From: Mucor racemosus | Lineage: Eukaryota; Mucoromycota; Mucoromycetes; Mucorales; Mucoraceae | Length of the DNA stretch: 64,000 nt | Assembly: GCA_027405735.1 (NCBI GenBank) | Contig: JAPEHQ010000014.1 | Span: 682,001 to 746,000 of the forward strand | Direction: 5' to 3' | Part shown: piece by piece, positions 37,388 to 49,384 of the stretch | Layout: each line of letters starts with the position of its first letter | How positions within the stretch are numbered: the stretch's first letter is position 1 | The notes under the pieces: model-generated | What the model saw: the letters and a program-made list of their open reading frames with translations, nothing else | Databases searched by the model: none | What the model was told of the DNA's origin: nothing | Translations under genes and position numbers: made by a program

Positions 37388-40238
37388 ATGAGTTCGTACA
37401 ACAGTTCAAGTCAAATGAGTATCGAAGATGATCGTGGTTCAACAACAGCTATGACAAACTATATGAATCAAAATATGTCGCTTGATGAGCATATTGAAGA
37501 CTTAAATAACTTGGCATATTCTCACAACCAAGTCAGCCACGAATCTTTAATGTGTGAAAATGACAATACAAAATTACTTACCATACCAATAAGCGGATGC
37601 CACATACTATACCAGACGGAATACAAGAAACAACAAAGTGAGGCTGACAATAGTGCTTGGTGGTTTCTCTACTGCTACGGTGTACCCTTAAATAAAAATC
37701 TCTATTGTACCTTTAACAGACGCGAGACTGGTGGTTGTATGGCGGTTTATAAGTCTGGAAAAACTAGCTCCACATCTGCGCTTCGTAGGCATTTGGAAAA
37801 AAAACATAATGTTACTGACATTATAAGTATGTAATTGCCAAATACTTGACGTTGTAATGTTCAATTTCTAATTTTTTACAATTTTAGATCAAGACCTTCA
37901 AATTCAAGTGAAGACTCAGTTGGATACATTAAACTTACATTTTGACGACATTTCCGATCAGCTAAATTACAGACATGATTTTATCATGGAAAAGCTAATA
38001 AATTATAGCCCTAACGCCACCTGTATTTCAAACCTCGGCTCTCGTTCAGCATGCAAATTGCCTTTTAAACAAGATATATTTAACCAACTGGTGCTTAAAT
38101 TTGTCATTGACAAACAGCTTCCATTAAGTTTTTTTGACCAATGCAATACTATGCAAGATCTTCTTGATTTCTGTGCTCGAAGTAGAGACCTTAGCGTTTT
38201 GAAGACTATTAAATTACCATTAAAAGGCACAGTTAAAACAAATGTCATTGATTATTATACTGAAATGAAGCTTAAGGTTGCCACACTACTTCAAGGAGAG
38301 CAATATATATCATTAACTACAGATGTTTGGACAGCACCTACTGGTAATAATATATACTAAACTTACTTTCAAAAAGTTCCTGAAACTAAAGTTTGTCATA
38401 GGTGGTAGTTTTCTGTCGCTTACAGCACATTATATTGATAAAAAAACATGGGCACCAGTGCAATTAACATTAGGATTGGTAGATTTAGGCAACTCGTCGC
38501 ATACAGGTATTAGAAATATAGTATATTGTAATTGCTTCAATTCTAATCTTTATTGTTGTATGGCAACAGGAGATGTTCTGGCTGAAAAAATTGTACAAAT
38601 ACTAAATTCTTATGGCAGTAAAGTGTTAAATTCAGTATTCACCATTACATGTGATAATGCATCTAATAACAAGTCAATGTGCAAGAAGATAGACGAGCTG
38701 GTTAAACAAAGAAATGAGGAATGCACCAAGTTTCGTGCCGATGAAGGACAATTGCCTTGTTTCAACCATATAATCAATCTTGTTTCTCACAACTTTCTTA
38801 AATGCTTAAAATCAGCACCAACTGAGAACTCCAATTCTAGTAATGACACTTCGATAATCAACAAGCTTCGCGACGGATTAAAAAGAATAAAGCATCACAG
38901 TAATTTAAAAGTCGCATTTGAAGAATATTGTCAGAGGTACAATATGCCTAAATTAGCCCCCATCATCGATTGTCCTACCAGGTGGAACTCAAGCCATGCT
39001 ATGATTAAGCGATTTCTTAAAGTTAAAAACGCATACAATTATGCTATCAATTTAGATGAATATGCTAGAGAAAATTACTACTTGAATCCTGAAGAAATCA
39101 AGTTCCTGGCCAGTGTCGAAAAATTGTTGTTGAGATTTTATGTTGCAACAAATTGGCTGAGCACTCAGAGGTAAATATCAAAAATTAATACATATAATCG
39201 TATGTAATAATATAGTAAAAATTAACGATACTGTACATCCATAGTCATACCACAATGAATAGGACAATACCTTTATTCAACAATTTGTTTGACTTGCTAT
39301 TGGAGTTCAGAGAAGAGCATGAGTATGATGCTGAATTAACAAACGCCGTTGATGAAGCAGTAGAAAAATTGTCAAAATACTATCGTAAAACAGATGAAAG
39401 TCCCGTATATAGTATTGCAACAATGCTCGATCCAATGCTTAAATTCCATTATTGGACTGATGAAGATTGGGAGCATGATATTGCTGAAGAACAAAGAAAT
39501 ATTTGTAAGAAAGGATTCAAGGATTTTCTACGTATGAAATATAATCAATTAGCGTCATCTCCAGCAGAAACAGAAACAACTACAAGAGCATCAGTAACAA
39601 GAGCATCAACATCAACAACAACATTAGCAGCAGCATCATCATCATCGGCAACAACAGAGGTAGTAGAATCCAGTTTCTCCATCCAAGACGACAATGACAG
39701 CAATGAAGAGGATGACACAATTGTAATGTTCACAAAGAAAAGAAGAATTGCAAATGCTACAATTTATCCAAAAAAAAGAAATACTGGTGCTATCTGTGAA
39801 CAGGAGGATGAATTTGTGAATAGGCATTACGACGAGTTAAAGGCGTATATTAACCTGGATGAGAAGGAAGATTTTCCAGCAGAAACCTTGACATTCCGTT
39901 ATGACCCCAATACAGAATTTCAAGATGTAGACAATTTGCAAGAGTTTGGTTATGACCAAAGATTTGAAAATAATAACTTTACATCTAAAAATATTATTGA
40001 CGGGTATCATTATACATCTAGACCTTTAACGTATTGGCAAAGAAACAAAAATGCATTCCCCTATTTGTCTGAATACGCCAGCATTTACTTAGCCATTCCA
40101 TCAACCAGCGTTGCCTCCGAAAGACTGTTTTCAGTTGCAAAAAGAAGTATAAATAATCAAAGACCAAGATTAGACCCAGAATTGGGGGAAAAGCTTGTCC
40201 TTTTGAAAAAATGGGAAAGAGAGCTACTGCCTAACTGA
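37388..40238 (+). CDS. hAT transposase, BED-type, five exons, intact
   Basis: Five exons (37,388-37,826, 37,888-38,343, 38,402-38,506, 38,570-39,170 and 39,245-40,238) join in phase to 864 codons without a stop. The N-terminal third has a BED-like zinc finger (CTF ... CMAVYKSGKT ... LRRHLEKKH), though the first Cys pair is spaced wider than usual. The RNase-H-like core shows LTTDVWTA and ITCDNASNN with the first two catalytic Asp residues. The C-terminal dimerisation region has YLAIPSTSVASERLFS, containing the expected catalytic Glu. A Ser/Thr/Ala-rich low-complexity linker (39,555-39,660) lies between. The 63-base intron at 38,507-38,569 is free of stops but clearly removable, since SSHTG|DVLAEKI restores the family sequence. 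Confidence 0.92.
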
Positions 40239-40439
40239 TTTTATTTTATAATTGATTCATAGTTTTTTTTTTCTTTTTATATAAATAATAATTGATTGAT
40301 GGTGTTCTTCTTTTTTAAACACAAATATTTTGACTAATAAAAAATATATAATACAACAAAAAACAATTTGAAGGTACATTTTATGAAGCATAATTCGTTT
40401 ACTAGTTTTTGATCTCAAGGGGGTTTTATTGAGCATTTC

Positions 40440-40735
40440 ATGCGAGTTTAATCGAGCTTTATGCGAGTTGTCGAGTTATTCTCGAGTTGTCGAGTTTAAC
40501 TCGAGTTGTCGAGTTTTGCTCGAGTTGTCGAGCTTTATGCGAGTTGTCGAGTCTTTCTCGAGTTGTCGAGCTTTATGCGAGTTGTCGAGTCTTTCTCGAG
40601 TTGTCGAGTTTTTCTCGAGTTGTCGAGTTTTTCTCGAGTTGCCGAGTTTTGTTCGAGCCTTCCTCGAGCTCTCGAGTTTCAGGAGACTGAAAAACTCGAC
40701 TCGACTCGACTCGACTCGAGTAAAACTCGATCAAA
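40440..40735. repeat. right subterminal CGAG array of the hAT element
   Basis: Repeats of ctcgagttgtcgagttt and tgcgagttgtcgagtctt, ending with actcgactcgactcgactcgag near 40,695-40,720, mirror the left array. Confidence 0.85.
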
Positions 40736-40979
40736 TTTTATCGAGCCAGCTCGACTCGTTGCCAATCCTACTTTGTGTGTAACCTTTTTAATTAGTATAA
40801 AATATCAAAACATATAATAATAATAAAGATCATCTTTTATCTCATATATAATCTTTTGTATACATTTATTTAAATCTACTGTAAAACATGTATCTCAGCA
40901 CACGACATTATGACCAAAGCATATGAAAATAGAATAAAACACAGCGTCTCACGAAATTCGATCGAGATGCAAAAATATT

Positions 40980-41061
40980 GCTGACTGTGAGATTCGAACT
41001 CACGCCTCTTGCGAGACCGCAACTTGAGTGCGGCGCCTTAGACCAACTCGGCCAAATCAGC
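40980..41061 (-). tRNA. tRNA-Leu, anticodon CAA
   Basis: 82 bases on the minus strand. The acceptor stem GCTGATT pairs with AGTCAGC (one G-T pair). The anticodon stem CCGCA/TGCGG frames loop CTCAAGT, giving anticodon CAA. There is a long variable arm (TCTCGCAAGAGGCG) as expected for Leu, and T arm GTGAG-TTCGAAT-CTCAC. No intron is present, unlike many fungal tRNA-Leu(CAA) genes. Confidence 0.93.
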
Positions 41062-41146
41062 TGTTGTGATTTGTAAATTGTTATTTTTATTAGATAGTAA
41101 TAATAAATAAATTATGTCACGTGATATATGTCAGGTTCATTCCGGC

Positions 41147-41206
41147 CTGTTCGGTTCGATGGATCTGTTCGGTTCGATGGATCTGTTCGGTATTTAGTCA
41201 TTCCTA
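41147..41206. repeat. 18-base tandem repeat next to a TAGGAATG end
   Basis: About 2.4 units of ctgttcggttcgatggat (41,147-41,190), followed by sequence that on the minus strand starts TAGGAATGACTAAATACCG at 41,206. Resembles a hAT-like terminus with a subterminal repeat; the other end was not found. Confidence 0.4.
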
Positions 41207-41313
41207 GTTATGAATATATATAAACTCATTTTATATACTTCAGTAATAAACTTAACTTCTTTCCAATATAAATATATTATTACTACATTTATTAATAGTT
41301 GTTCCTTACAGAC

Positions 41314-41843
41314 TGTTGTATTCTACCTGCTAATATCATACATTATCACTTTCTACAGTATCAATACATCTTACAATCTATTGACTACGACATGTATTGA
41401 AGTGCAAAGTCTTGATACTGGATATACGAAACTCCTAGAGTACCAAGTTTAATCCAGTAATTACCAAGAACGCTTGGACCTCAATTATGACACCACATTA
41501 TTTCATCCCAGCAGTTAACCAATCAAGTAGTTATCAAATCAACATCCAAGCATATTTAGCGCAGCATTGAAACAAGACAACTCACAAGCTCTGCAAGAAC
41601 GGTTAAATTATGATTGATCCATTTCAATCCATAGATTACTATCAAACAGATCCAATGGCTCAATAGTGCCTTAAATTACATCTCAGGATCTCAATGCCAA
41701 ATCAATATAAAAGGCCATACTTTTACATCTAAATAAACGATATCTTGTTTTTATTATACAGTTGAAGAACTGATTAATTACTCATTCTTTTATAATTGTA
41801 TTCTTTTTTAAGTACTATTTATCAATCCTGAAAATATACGACA
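41314..41843 (+). mobile_element. solo LTR family D with perfect TSD cagac
   Basis: 530 bases, TGTTGTATTCTACC to AATATACGACA, with exact cagac at 41,309-41,313 and 41,844-41,848. Confidence 0.9.
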
Positions 41844-41934
41844 CAGACTAAACATATAAAATATAACTAAAATACCTAATAATAGCCTTCGGCTATAGAT
41901 ACAGAACAGTTATGACAGATTTGTCAAGTGATTA

Positions 41935-42220
41935 TAACGAATCATACTACTACTATAATAATTCACAGCAGTAACGCTCATATCAAATGTTCCTATAAAT
42001 GCTACAAGGAAATCTTTCCGTAATTTCTTGTAGAATTATCTGTCTTTCTTCCTCTTTACATCCTTATTTATTTTCCTTAATAAATATCTAATTTACAAAT
42101 AAGAACACCAACCTCCCTTCAATTAATGTTCACCGATCTCTAATATTAAAAATTATATCATTAGCATATCATTTTGGCTATAATATTCATCCAAGATCAC
42201 AGATCATTACATCATTACAA
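41935..42220 (+). mobile_element. LTR-like repeat family F, copy 2
   Basis: Second copy of the 34,677-34,950 repeat; ends not fixed. Confidence 0.55.
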
Positions 42221-42920
42221 GTGCCATTTATAATAAATAGTAATGGTAAATATATTAAGCCACTGCAACTATAGGGCGTATTATGTTGTATCCCATGCAA
42301 ATAATAGGCCCATCTTTTTTTCAGTGGCAGAGTTAATGTCGCAAGCATGCAGTGAAAAATATGAAAATAATTTCTAAGAAAATCTTCTTCAAATAAGAGA
42401 TATCAACCTGTATGTTTTATCAGGATATGTTTGCTATGTCAATACTCATCATAGGTCTCACATCAAAGGTCTCAGGTATCAGTCTATAATTGGCGTTATA
42501 GTAAATCAATGCAAATCATTGATTTACATTATGTCCTTAGATAGTAAAATCTTAATAGCAGTTAATTATAATAAATGTGTATAAATACATAAATACATCC
42601 TTGGGATACATATTTGTCAATAAAAGTGTAATATTTGGGCAGGATTATTTATATAAACCCTTTTGACATTACAATGTTAATGTTAAATAAACCAAATATT
42701 TAATCAAGGAAAGAGATATAGATATCGTTTATTAAAAGGAAATAAAGAGGGTTTATATATTAATTGAGTTGAGGGAGATAATGATGTGATAAGGATTATG
42801 GGTGTTATCTATTATACTAATGCGGCATGATGGTAAAACATCATGCTTTAATATTATGCTGTAATATGTATTATCGTAAAACTATGGTTTTGTTGATATT
42901 TAATTGACTTGAACTGCTGC
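42221..42920. other. diverged LTR remnants
   Basis: About 42,680-42,880 is a diverged reverse relative of LTR A (shared ttaatcaag.aaagagatat ... tcgtttatt, then gggtttatata and aatgatgtgataagg). The 42,535-42,600 segment recurs inverted at 10,430-10,490. No gene. Confidence 0.55.
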
Positions 42921-44160
42921 CACTACGGCCGACCTCTGCTGCACAAGATAATTTTGTTATGCCCAGGTGGGCTGCACATTATAGCCTGAACTGCTGTGCC
43001 CACTGAATATGGCTAAAAAGATAATAATATGCACGTGAGCACAGCAAAAGAAATTGCACATGAGCATAATGCTAAGCCTGTATGTTCAGAATTATAGATT
43101 CTGTCCATGTGCATGACATTAATCCCATGTGTGCATAATAGTAGAATTGCCCATAAGCATATCATTATCCGTATCTGTGCATAATAATAAAATCTGGTCA
43201 TGAGCATAACAATCTGATTGTATAGGCACAAATTGGTTTATTTATGAGCATCGTGCTGTTCTCAAAATTCCATTCCATTTTTTACTGGAATGGGTTTTTA
43301 AATTGCATTTGCTTTTATTAATAAAGATTATAGACAATAATAAAATTCGATACGTTGTTGATGTAGAGGAATACATTTAAGAGCCAATATATTTACTATT
43401 ATCATCATTTGCAAATATGTTTATAATAATAGCTATAATTTTTACAGCAACAATGGGTTTTGCTCGAGCATAAACTTAATTAAATAATACTTACTACTGC
43501 TTATTAAATTTATATGAAAGCCAAATCTAAGATTATAAATGCTACTTCATTGCATATAAAATTTAAAAAAATTAACCTTCTTTAAACTTACTAATTCAGT
43601 TTACGATTGTCAGGCTGTAAAAAGATTTGTTTTCAAGTATACAGTAGCTACGATCAAAACTATGGTTATTAGACAAGATATTAGATTATTCTTTCTTTCT
43701 TTTTTTTTGTTTCTATATCACTTGGAATCTTATAATTTTTCTGGAACATTTCGTGAGTTTGTAACCAGTTCTAGCTTTTTATTGAATAGTTATAAATATC
43801 ATTGCCTTCGATTTGGTCTGGTAATCAAGAAATATGTCCAACAAAACAGTAGTAAATAATGCTATTTGATCTTAGAATGCAGTTAATCATAAGTAAAAAT
43901 ATCAGCCTTTAATGTAACAACTGCTACCTACTATATTAAAAACATCATTAGTCCCTTATGTTAGCATGCGTATTCAGATAAAAGAAAAGAATACCAGTTT
44001 GATAGCCTGATGATATGCCTTATCAAACGGTGAATAATATCCTTGGGATATGAAAACAAAAAGAAAGAAACAACACACGTATAAAAGGATTTTCAAGGTT
44101 TCACATTATTCAGAGCAATTAAAACCCTGCTAAATTGCACATTTCAGCCAATGTAATAAA
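42921..44160 (+). mobile_element. CACTA-like element copy 2, terminus and body
   Basis: Begins CACTACGGCCGACCTCTGC at 42,921 with subterminal TGCAC/TGAGCAT words, then runs homologous (as reverse complement) to 20,930-22,121. It lacks both the LTR B and LTR C insertions of the first assembly, so it preserves their empty sites. No transposase was seen. Confidence 0.55.
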
Positions 44161-44204
44161 AAAAGCAGCATTACAGCGCATCAACCCATAAACTAAACAA
44201 AACA

Positions 44205-45112
44205 CATCATGTTTTTGTTTATGGTTTATGATATTGGAGAGGTAAGGCTAAAACTCAATGTGAATTACCTCTAGCGCAATAATTATAAATTAAGGCTATA
44301 TTATCATCAAATAAACTACCACACGATATTAACATGTATAAATGTTTACAGTAATAAGAAGCTTGAATTAAGTAGGTACAGTATTGTAAATTCTTGAAAA
44401 AGTTTTCAAGTATTATAAAATTGCTTATTTTTAAGACTTACAAGGCTTATAAGCGGAATATTAATTTAGAAAATTATTTTTGTCCAGATCATCAATTTTG
44501 ACATTTTTTAATTTTTTTTTTTTTGGTTTTGCAAATTTAGAGTTAATTATACTACCAATTATAAAAACAAAAAATATACACATATACAGCATTTAGCGCT
44601 CTATTCGCTTAATAAAAAATAATCAGCATTTTTATTGCAAAATATTACATGAAAATCCTTTAATCAAAAAACCGTTTTTGGGACAAAAGTACAAATTTTC
44701 ATTACTTAACATTTAATATTAAGCTTTTATAAAATGTGTATTAGTTATGGCTATAATTTTCTCCCACAATGTAGTATATTTAAACGTTGGTTTTGGTATC
44801 AAAATTTGATTTTTCTGTTTTTTGATCAAAATCATGAGTGTTGGTAAGGATAAAATGAGCCCCGAAAATGTCCGCTACAAAAACTGAATTTTCAGACCGT
44901 ACGTGGTTAAATATAAGAAAAGTAAAATAAAAAAGCGTATGTTTATTTAAAACTTAGATATATACCACAGTCTAAGGTCTAACAGACCTAGCCGTTCGAT
45001 CTTGCTATGTGGCTCAATTATGGTGTGGCTCTGCGGGCTCGCTTATGCAATTTTTTAACGAATCTATGATATGACAGGTGGTTTTTCTGTCTGGTAGAAA
45101 AATGTATGCTTC
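44205..45112 (-). repeat. second inverted assembly, left arm
   Basis: Homologous to 19,630-20,515 in the same direction and inverse to 46,216-47,110. It starts with the last bases of the captured WD40 exon (tttatggtttatgatattggagag|gtaag near 44,218-44,246). Confidence 0.75.
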
Positions 45113-45641
45113 TGTCGTATATTTTCAGGTTTGATAAATAATACTTAAAAAAGAATACAATTGAAAGAGAATGAGTAATGAATCACTTCTTCAACTCTAT
45201 TATAAAAACAAGATATCGTTTATTTAGATATAAAATGTGGCCTTTTATATTGATTTGACATTGAGATCCTGAGATGTAATTTAAGGCACTATTGAGCCAT
45301 TGGATCTGTTTGATAGTAATCTATGGATTGAAATGGATCAATCATAATTTAACCGTTCTTGCAGAGCTTTTCAGTTATATTGTTTCAATGCTGCGCTAAA
45401 TGTGCTTGGATGTTGATTTGATAGCTACTTGATTGGTTAACTGCTGGGATGAAATAATGTGGTGTCATAATTGAGGTCCAAGCGTTCTTGGTAATTACTG
45501 GATTAAACTGGATATGCTAGGAGTTTCTTATATCCGATATCAAGACTTGCACTTTAATACATGTCGTAGTCCATAGATTGTAAGATGTATTGATACTGTA
45601 GAAGGTGATAATGTATGATACTAAGTGGAATATAACGCACA
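45113..45641 (-). mobile_element. solo LTR family D, reverse copy
   Basis: Begins TGTCGTATATTTTCAGG and ends near ATAACGCACA; reverse complement of the 41,314 copy. It sits at the inner edge of the left arm. Flanks gcttc/gccta are not an exact duplication, so it may mark a rearrangement junction. Confidence 0.75.
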
Positions 45642-46215
45642 GCCTACTTTGGAATGAAAATACTAATTATTCTCATTAACATCAATAGGTTCAAAAAGCA
45701 TACTTAAGTGCAATCATTGCTACTAAATCCTATAACTTGATATGCAGAAAAACCTTGAAGTATTCATTCTTTTTTTTTTTGGCAGTGCTACAAATCATCG
45801 TTCCGTATGACTAAACATCAATGAATTAGAGAAATACAGCTGGTAAAAAACTGATATCCAACAATGTACATCGAGGTCAAGATAGATAAAAAGTGCCTTC
45901 ATTGTGTAGTGGTGGAAATTATTGCAACATTTTGATGGATAGAAATTACAGTACCAAGATGTTGTGTTTCCCTCAGGATTTTTAAAAGAGTTTAAAAGCA
46001 TAATTCATCAAACTTAGAAGTTAAATACTCATCATGTGTGTTTATATATATACTGAAGATAACCAGCTAAAATACAATTGGAACTAGATATATTTATTTA
46101 AGTATAAGTATAAGGAAAAAAGGATCAAGGTATCCAACTATGAGTATAAAAATCAGGTATTTATATGTTTTAGGAGCGCGGATATAGGATATAACATTCA
46201 TAGGCGATATCTGCT
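45642..46215. other. body fragment between the arms
   Basis: 45,650-46,045 is the inverse of 47,395-47,800 and similar to 16,740-16,990. The rest has no recognised feature. Confidence 0.5.
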
Positions 46216-47110
46216 ATCATAGAAACATACATTTTTCTATTAAAAAAACTGTCTGTCATATCATACATTCATTAAAAAATTGCAAAAGCGAGCCCGCAGA
46301 GCGATGCCATAATTGAGCATAATACGATCGAACGGCTAAGTCTCTTATACTATGGTATATATCTAAGTTTTAAATAAACATACGCTTTTTTATTTTACTT
46401 TTCTTATATTTAACCACGTACGGTCTGAAAATTCAGTTTTTGTAGCGGACATTTTCGGGGCTCATTTTATCCTTACCAACACTCATGATTTTGATCAAAA
46501 AACAGAAAAATCAAATTTTGATACCAAAACCAACGTTTAAATATACTACATTGTGGGAGAAAATTATAGCCATAACTAATACACATTTTATAAAAGCTTA
46601 ATATTAAATGTTAAGTAATGAAAATTTGTACTTTTGTCCCAAAAACGGTTTTTTGATTAAAGGATTTTCATGTAATATTTTGCAATAAAAATGCTGATTA
46701 TTTTTTATTAAGCGAATAGAGCGCTAAATGCTGTATATGTGTATATTTTTTGTTTTTATAATTGGTAGTATAATTAACTCTAAATTTGCAAAACCAAAAA
46801 AAAAAAATTAAAAAATGTCAAAATTGATGATCTGGACAAAAATAATTTTCTAAATTAATATTCCGCTTATAAGCCTTGTAAGTCTTAAAAATAAGCAATT
46901 TTATAATACTTGAAAACTTTTTCAAGAATTTACAATACTGTACCTGCTTGATTCAAGCTTATTACTGTAAATCTTTGTACATGTTAGTTTTGTGTGGTAG
47001 TTTATTTGATGATAATATAGCCTTACTAGGTACTTATTGCGCTAGAGGTGATTTACATTGAGTTTTAGCCTTACCTCTCCAATATCATAAACATAAACAT
47101 GGTCATCACT
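46216..47110 (+). repeat. second inverted assembly, right arm
   Basis: Inverse of 44,205-45,112 and colinear with 15,225-16,110 of the first assembly. Confidence 0.75.
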
Positions 47111-47296
47111 GGAACCTATTGTTGCCACCTTTTACCCTCTTTGTCCCAAGCCAATTTATTCAATGATTTACCAGAACCAACTTAAGTACTTACAAATGTT
47201 CCTCGATATTTGCATTCAAATTCCATAAATTAATTGACTTGTTCCATCAATAGTATTATCAAACGTATCATCAGCTCACCTTATGATAATGTCAAT
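47075..47296 (-). pseudogene. captured WD40 exon, decayed copy
   Basis: Same exon as 16,091-16,319, again with GGAGAG|GTAAG donor and an AG acceptor side, but with several short deletions that break the frame. It confirms that the WD40 piece is part of the repeated element. Confidence 0.65.
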
Positions 47297-47389
47297 CTAA
47301 AATTAGAAACACCCCATTGTCATTGTTATAAGCTATAAAAAGCTTGATTTTTAATAATACAGCAATTAAATAAAGAACAAGATGATACT

Positions 47390-47800
47390 AATAGCATATA
47401 ATGAGTATTTAACATCTCAGTAAGTTTGATGAAGTGTGCTTTTAAACTCTTTTAAAAATCCTGAGGCAAACACAACATCTTGGTACTGTAATTTCTATCC
47501 ATCAAAATGTTGCAATGATTTCCACCACTACACACTGAATGCACTTTTTATCTATCTTGACCTCGATGTACATTGTTGGATATCAGTTTTTTACCAGCTG
47601 TATTTTCTCTAATTTATTAATATTTAGTTATATTGAACGATGATTTGTAGCACTACCAAAAAAAAAAAAAAAAAAAAGAAGGAATACTTCAAGGTTTTTT
47701 TGCATATCAAATTATGCGATTTAGTAGCAATGATTGCATTTAACTATACTTTTTGAACCTATTGATGTTAATCAGAATAATTAGTATTTTCATTCAGAAA
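47390..47800 (+). repeat. body repeat of the second assembly
   Basis: Inverse of 45,650-46,045 and colinear with 16,740-16,990. It includes an A-run at 47,659-47,677 that mirrors the T-run near 45,770-45,780. Confidence 0.65.
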
Positions 47801-49023
47801 TAAGCTGTGTTGCTTTATACAATTTATTTATATTTACTCATTTAATAAATGACATTAGGGAAGAAAAAAGATTGTATGTGTTACAAACAGGAATTTACAA
47901 AGGCATAAACACTTTTAGCGTTACCAAACAGGTTGTTGTCGTTGTTCCTATTTGGTATCCGAAAGAAGAACATGGGCAGAACTCTTTCAAACCCCAAATT
48001 TCAAATTGATATACCTCGCCAATAAGGCAATTCTGTTGAATCAGAGTAACTCACATCTGTTTTAAACGATTATTCTGCATTAAAATTGAAGTAATTTTAT
48101 AAAAATAAAAAATAAAATAAAAAATAAAAGCGTTGATAAATACAATTATAGTCTTTCCACGGTTTTATTGTGATTAAAAGAAATCTGAAGAAAAAGAATG
48201 ATGTCTTCATAAAGTATGCTATATTTATAGGAATTGTAAAATAGTGGGTGTTTGTGTGTTGATGTCTATTTTACAGGTGTTCAATCATAATGTTTTTATT
48301 GACATTCTTTTATAAGATACTTGGTTGAGATGTTGATGATACTTTTTGTTTGATATGACTGATATGATAGAATATCATTAGATGGATGTTGATCTTTCAA
48401 CATTCCAGTTATAATTTAAAATGCAACTGAGCTTATTTTTATGGGATGTGATTCCTTATCTAGAATTACTACAACAACCGCGATTTTATGAGCAGGAGTT
48501 TTGGAATATATTATTAATGCAAAATAAGTACAGCTTTATATCATAGGTGTTGTGCTGTCGAAGGTTGTATTTTGATCAGGAATACTTCCTTTTACAGGCA
48601 CCAGGAATATAGAGTTTCCTCGTTATGCTTATTGGGATCTGATTGGAACTCAGTCTTTATGGAGCGAGATTCAGGTACGAATCGAGATCAGTTATTTTTC
48701 TGAAATGACAATGGCGACTTTGGTCTATAAAAGGTGTTGTCATTTCATTGCATTAAGTATTATTTATCAAACATAAAAATATAGGACACAACAGATGGTT
48801 TTATTAGACAGAAATATCACGTTTTGCTGATGGTTTTCTCAATTCACAGTAATTTGTGAAAGTAAAAATACAAGTTTTTATGCAAGATATATTTTAATCT
48901 ATCATCATGTACAATTGGATTAATATTCACATGGATGGGGGGTTTTTTTTTCTTTGTTTTTTGCAATTGTAGATATTAGTTTATTATTTTCTAAAACTTA
49001 AAACTCATTATTTAGGGCTTACT
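47801..49023. other. repeat-derived gene-free DNA
   Basis: 47,860-48,060 is inverse to 18,840-19,060. About 48,720-48,795 (tataaaaggtgttgtc ... tatttatcaaacataaaaatatagg) resembles the 3' end of LTR D, suggesting a related LTR whose start I could not place. No gene. Confidence 0.45.
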
Positions 49024-49373
49024 TGATTTATCAAAATATGTTTAGGTTAAATAAAATTAGAAATTTAATCAAGTAAAGAGATATCGTTTATTGGAATGAA
49101 ATTAATAGGGTTTATATACTATTTGATTTGGGGAATTAATGATGTGATAAGGTAGTTTAGATATTATTTAATAGTAATGTGTTATGTTGGTATATCATGT
49201 TGGAATATCGCACTGGTGTATCATGCTTTACACCATGCTTCTATACCATGCTTCTATACCATGCTTTTAGGAGCATTGTATAGTTAATATTTAATTAAGG
49301 ACCTTCCGGTTCCGGATCTGTTATTGTTTACTTTTTTGGATTTGACATGATCCGGTTTAAGAATGATACATCA
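49024..49373 (-). mobile_element. solo LTR family A with perfect TSD ttact
   Basis: 350 bases, reverse orientation, with ttact at 49,019-49,023 and 49,374-49,378. Confidence 0.92.
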
Positions 49374-49384
49374 TTACTTTCTGT

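Larger units (their letters stand above)
34346..40770 (+). mobile_element. complete hAT DNA transposon, 6.4 kb, exact 8-bp TSD
   Basis: Both ends are flanked by the identical octamer ctttgtgt (34,338-34,345 and 40,771-40,778). Terminal sequences are inverted: left TAGTATTGG then GAGTCGAG; right (reverse strand) TAGGATTGGCAACGAGTCGAG. Inside each end is an array of CTCGAG/TGTCGAG words. The element encodes an unbroken BED-hAT transposase at 37,388-40,238. An 8-bp duplication, TAG-type ends and the transposase all agree on the hAT superfamily. The left half has been enlarged by nested solo LTRs (families F, G, B and A). Confidence 0.93.

Noticed and set aside
34324..40790. AGGTACACACA / AGGTTACACACA as the hAT termini
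   Set aside because: These lie outside the exact ctttgtgt duplication; the TAG-type ends just inside it give a consistent 8-bp TSD.
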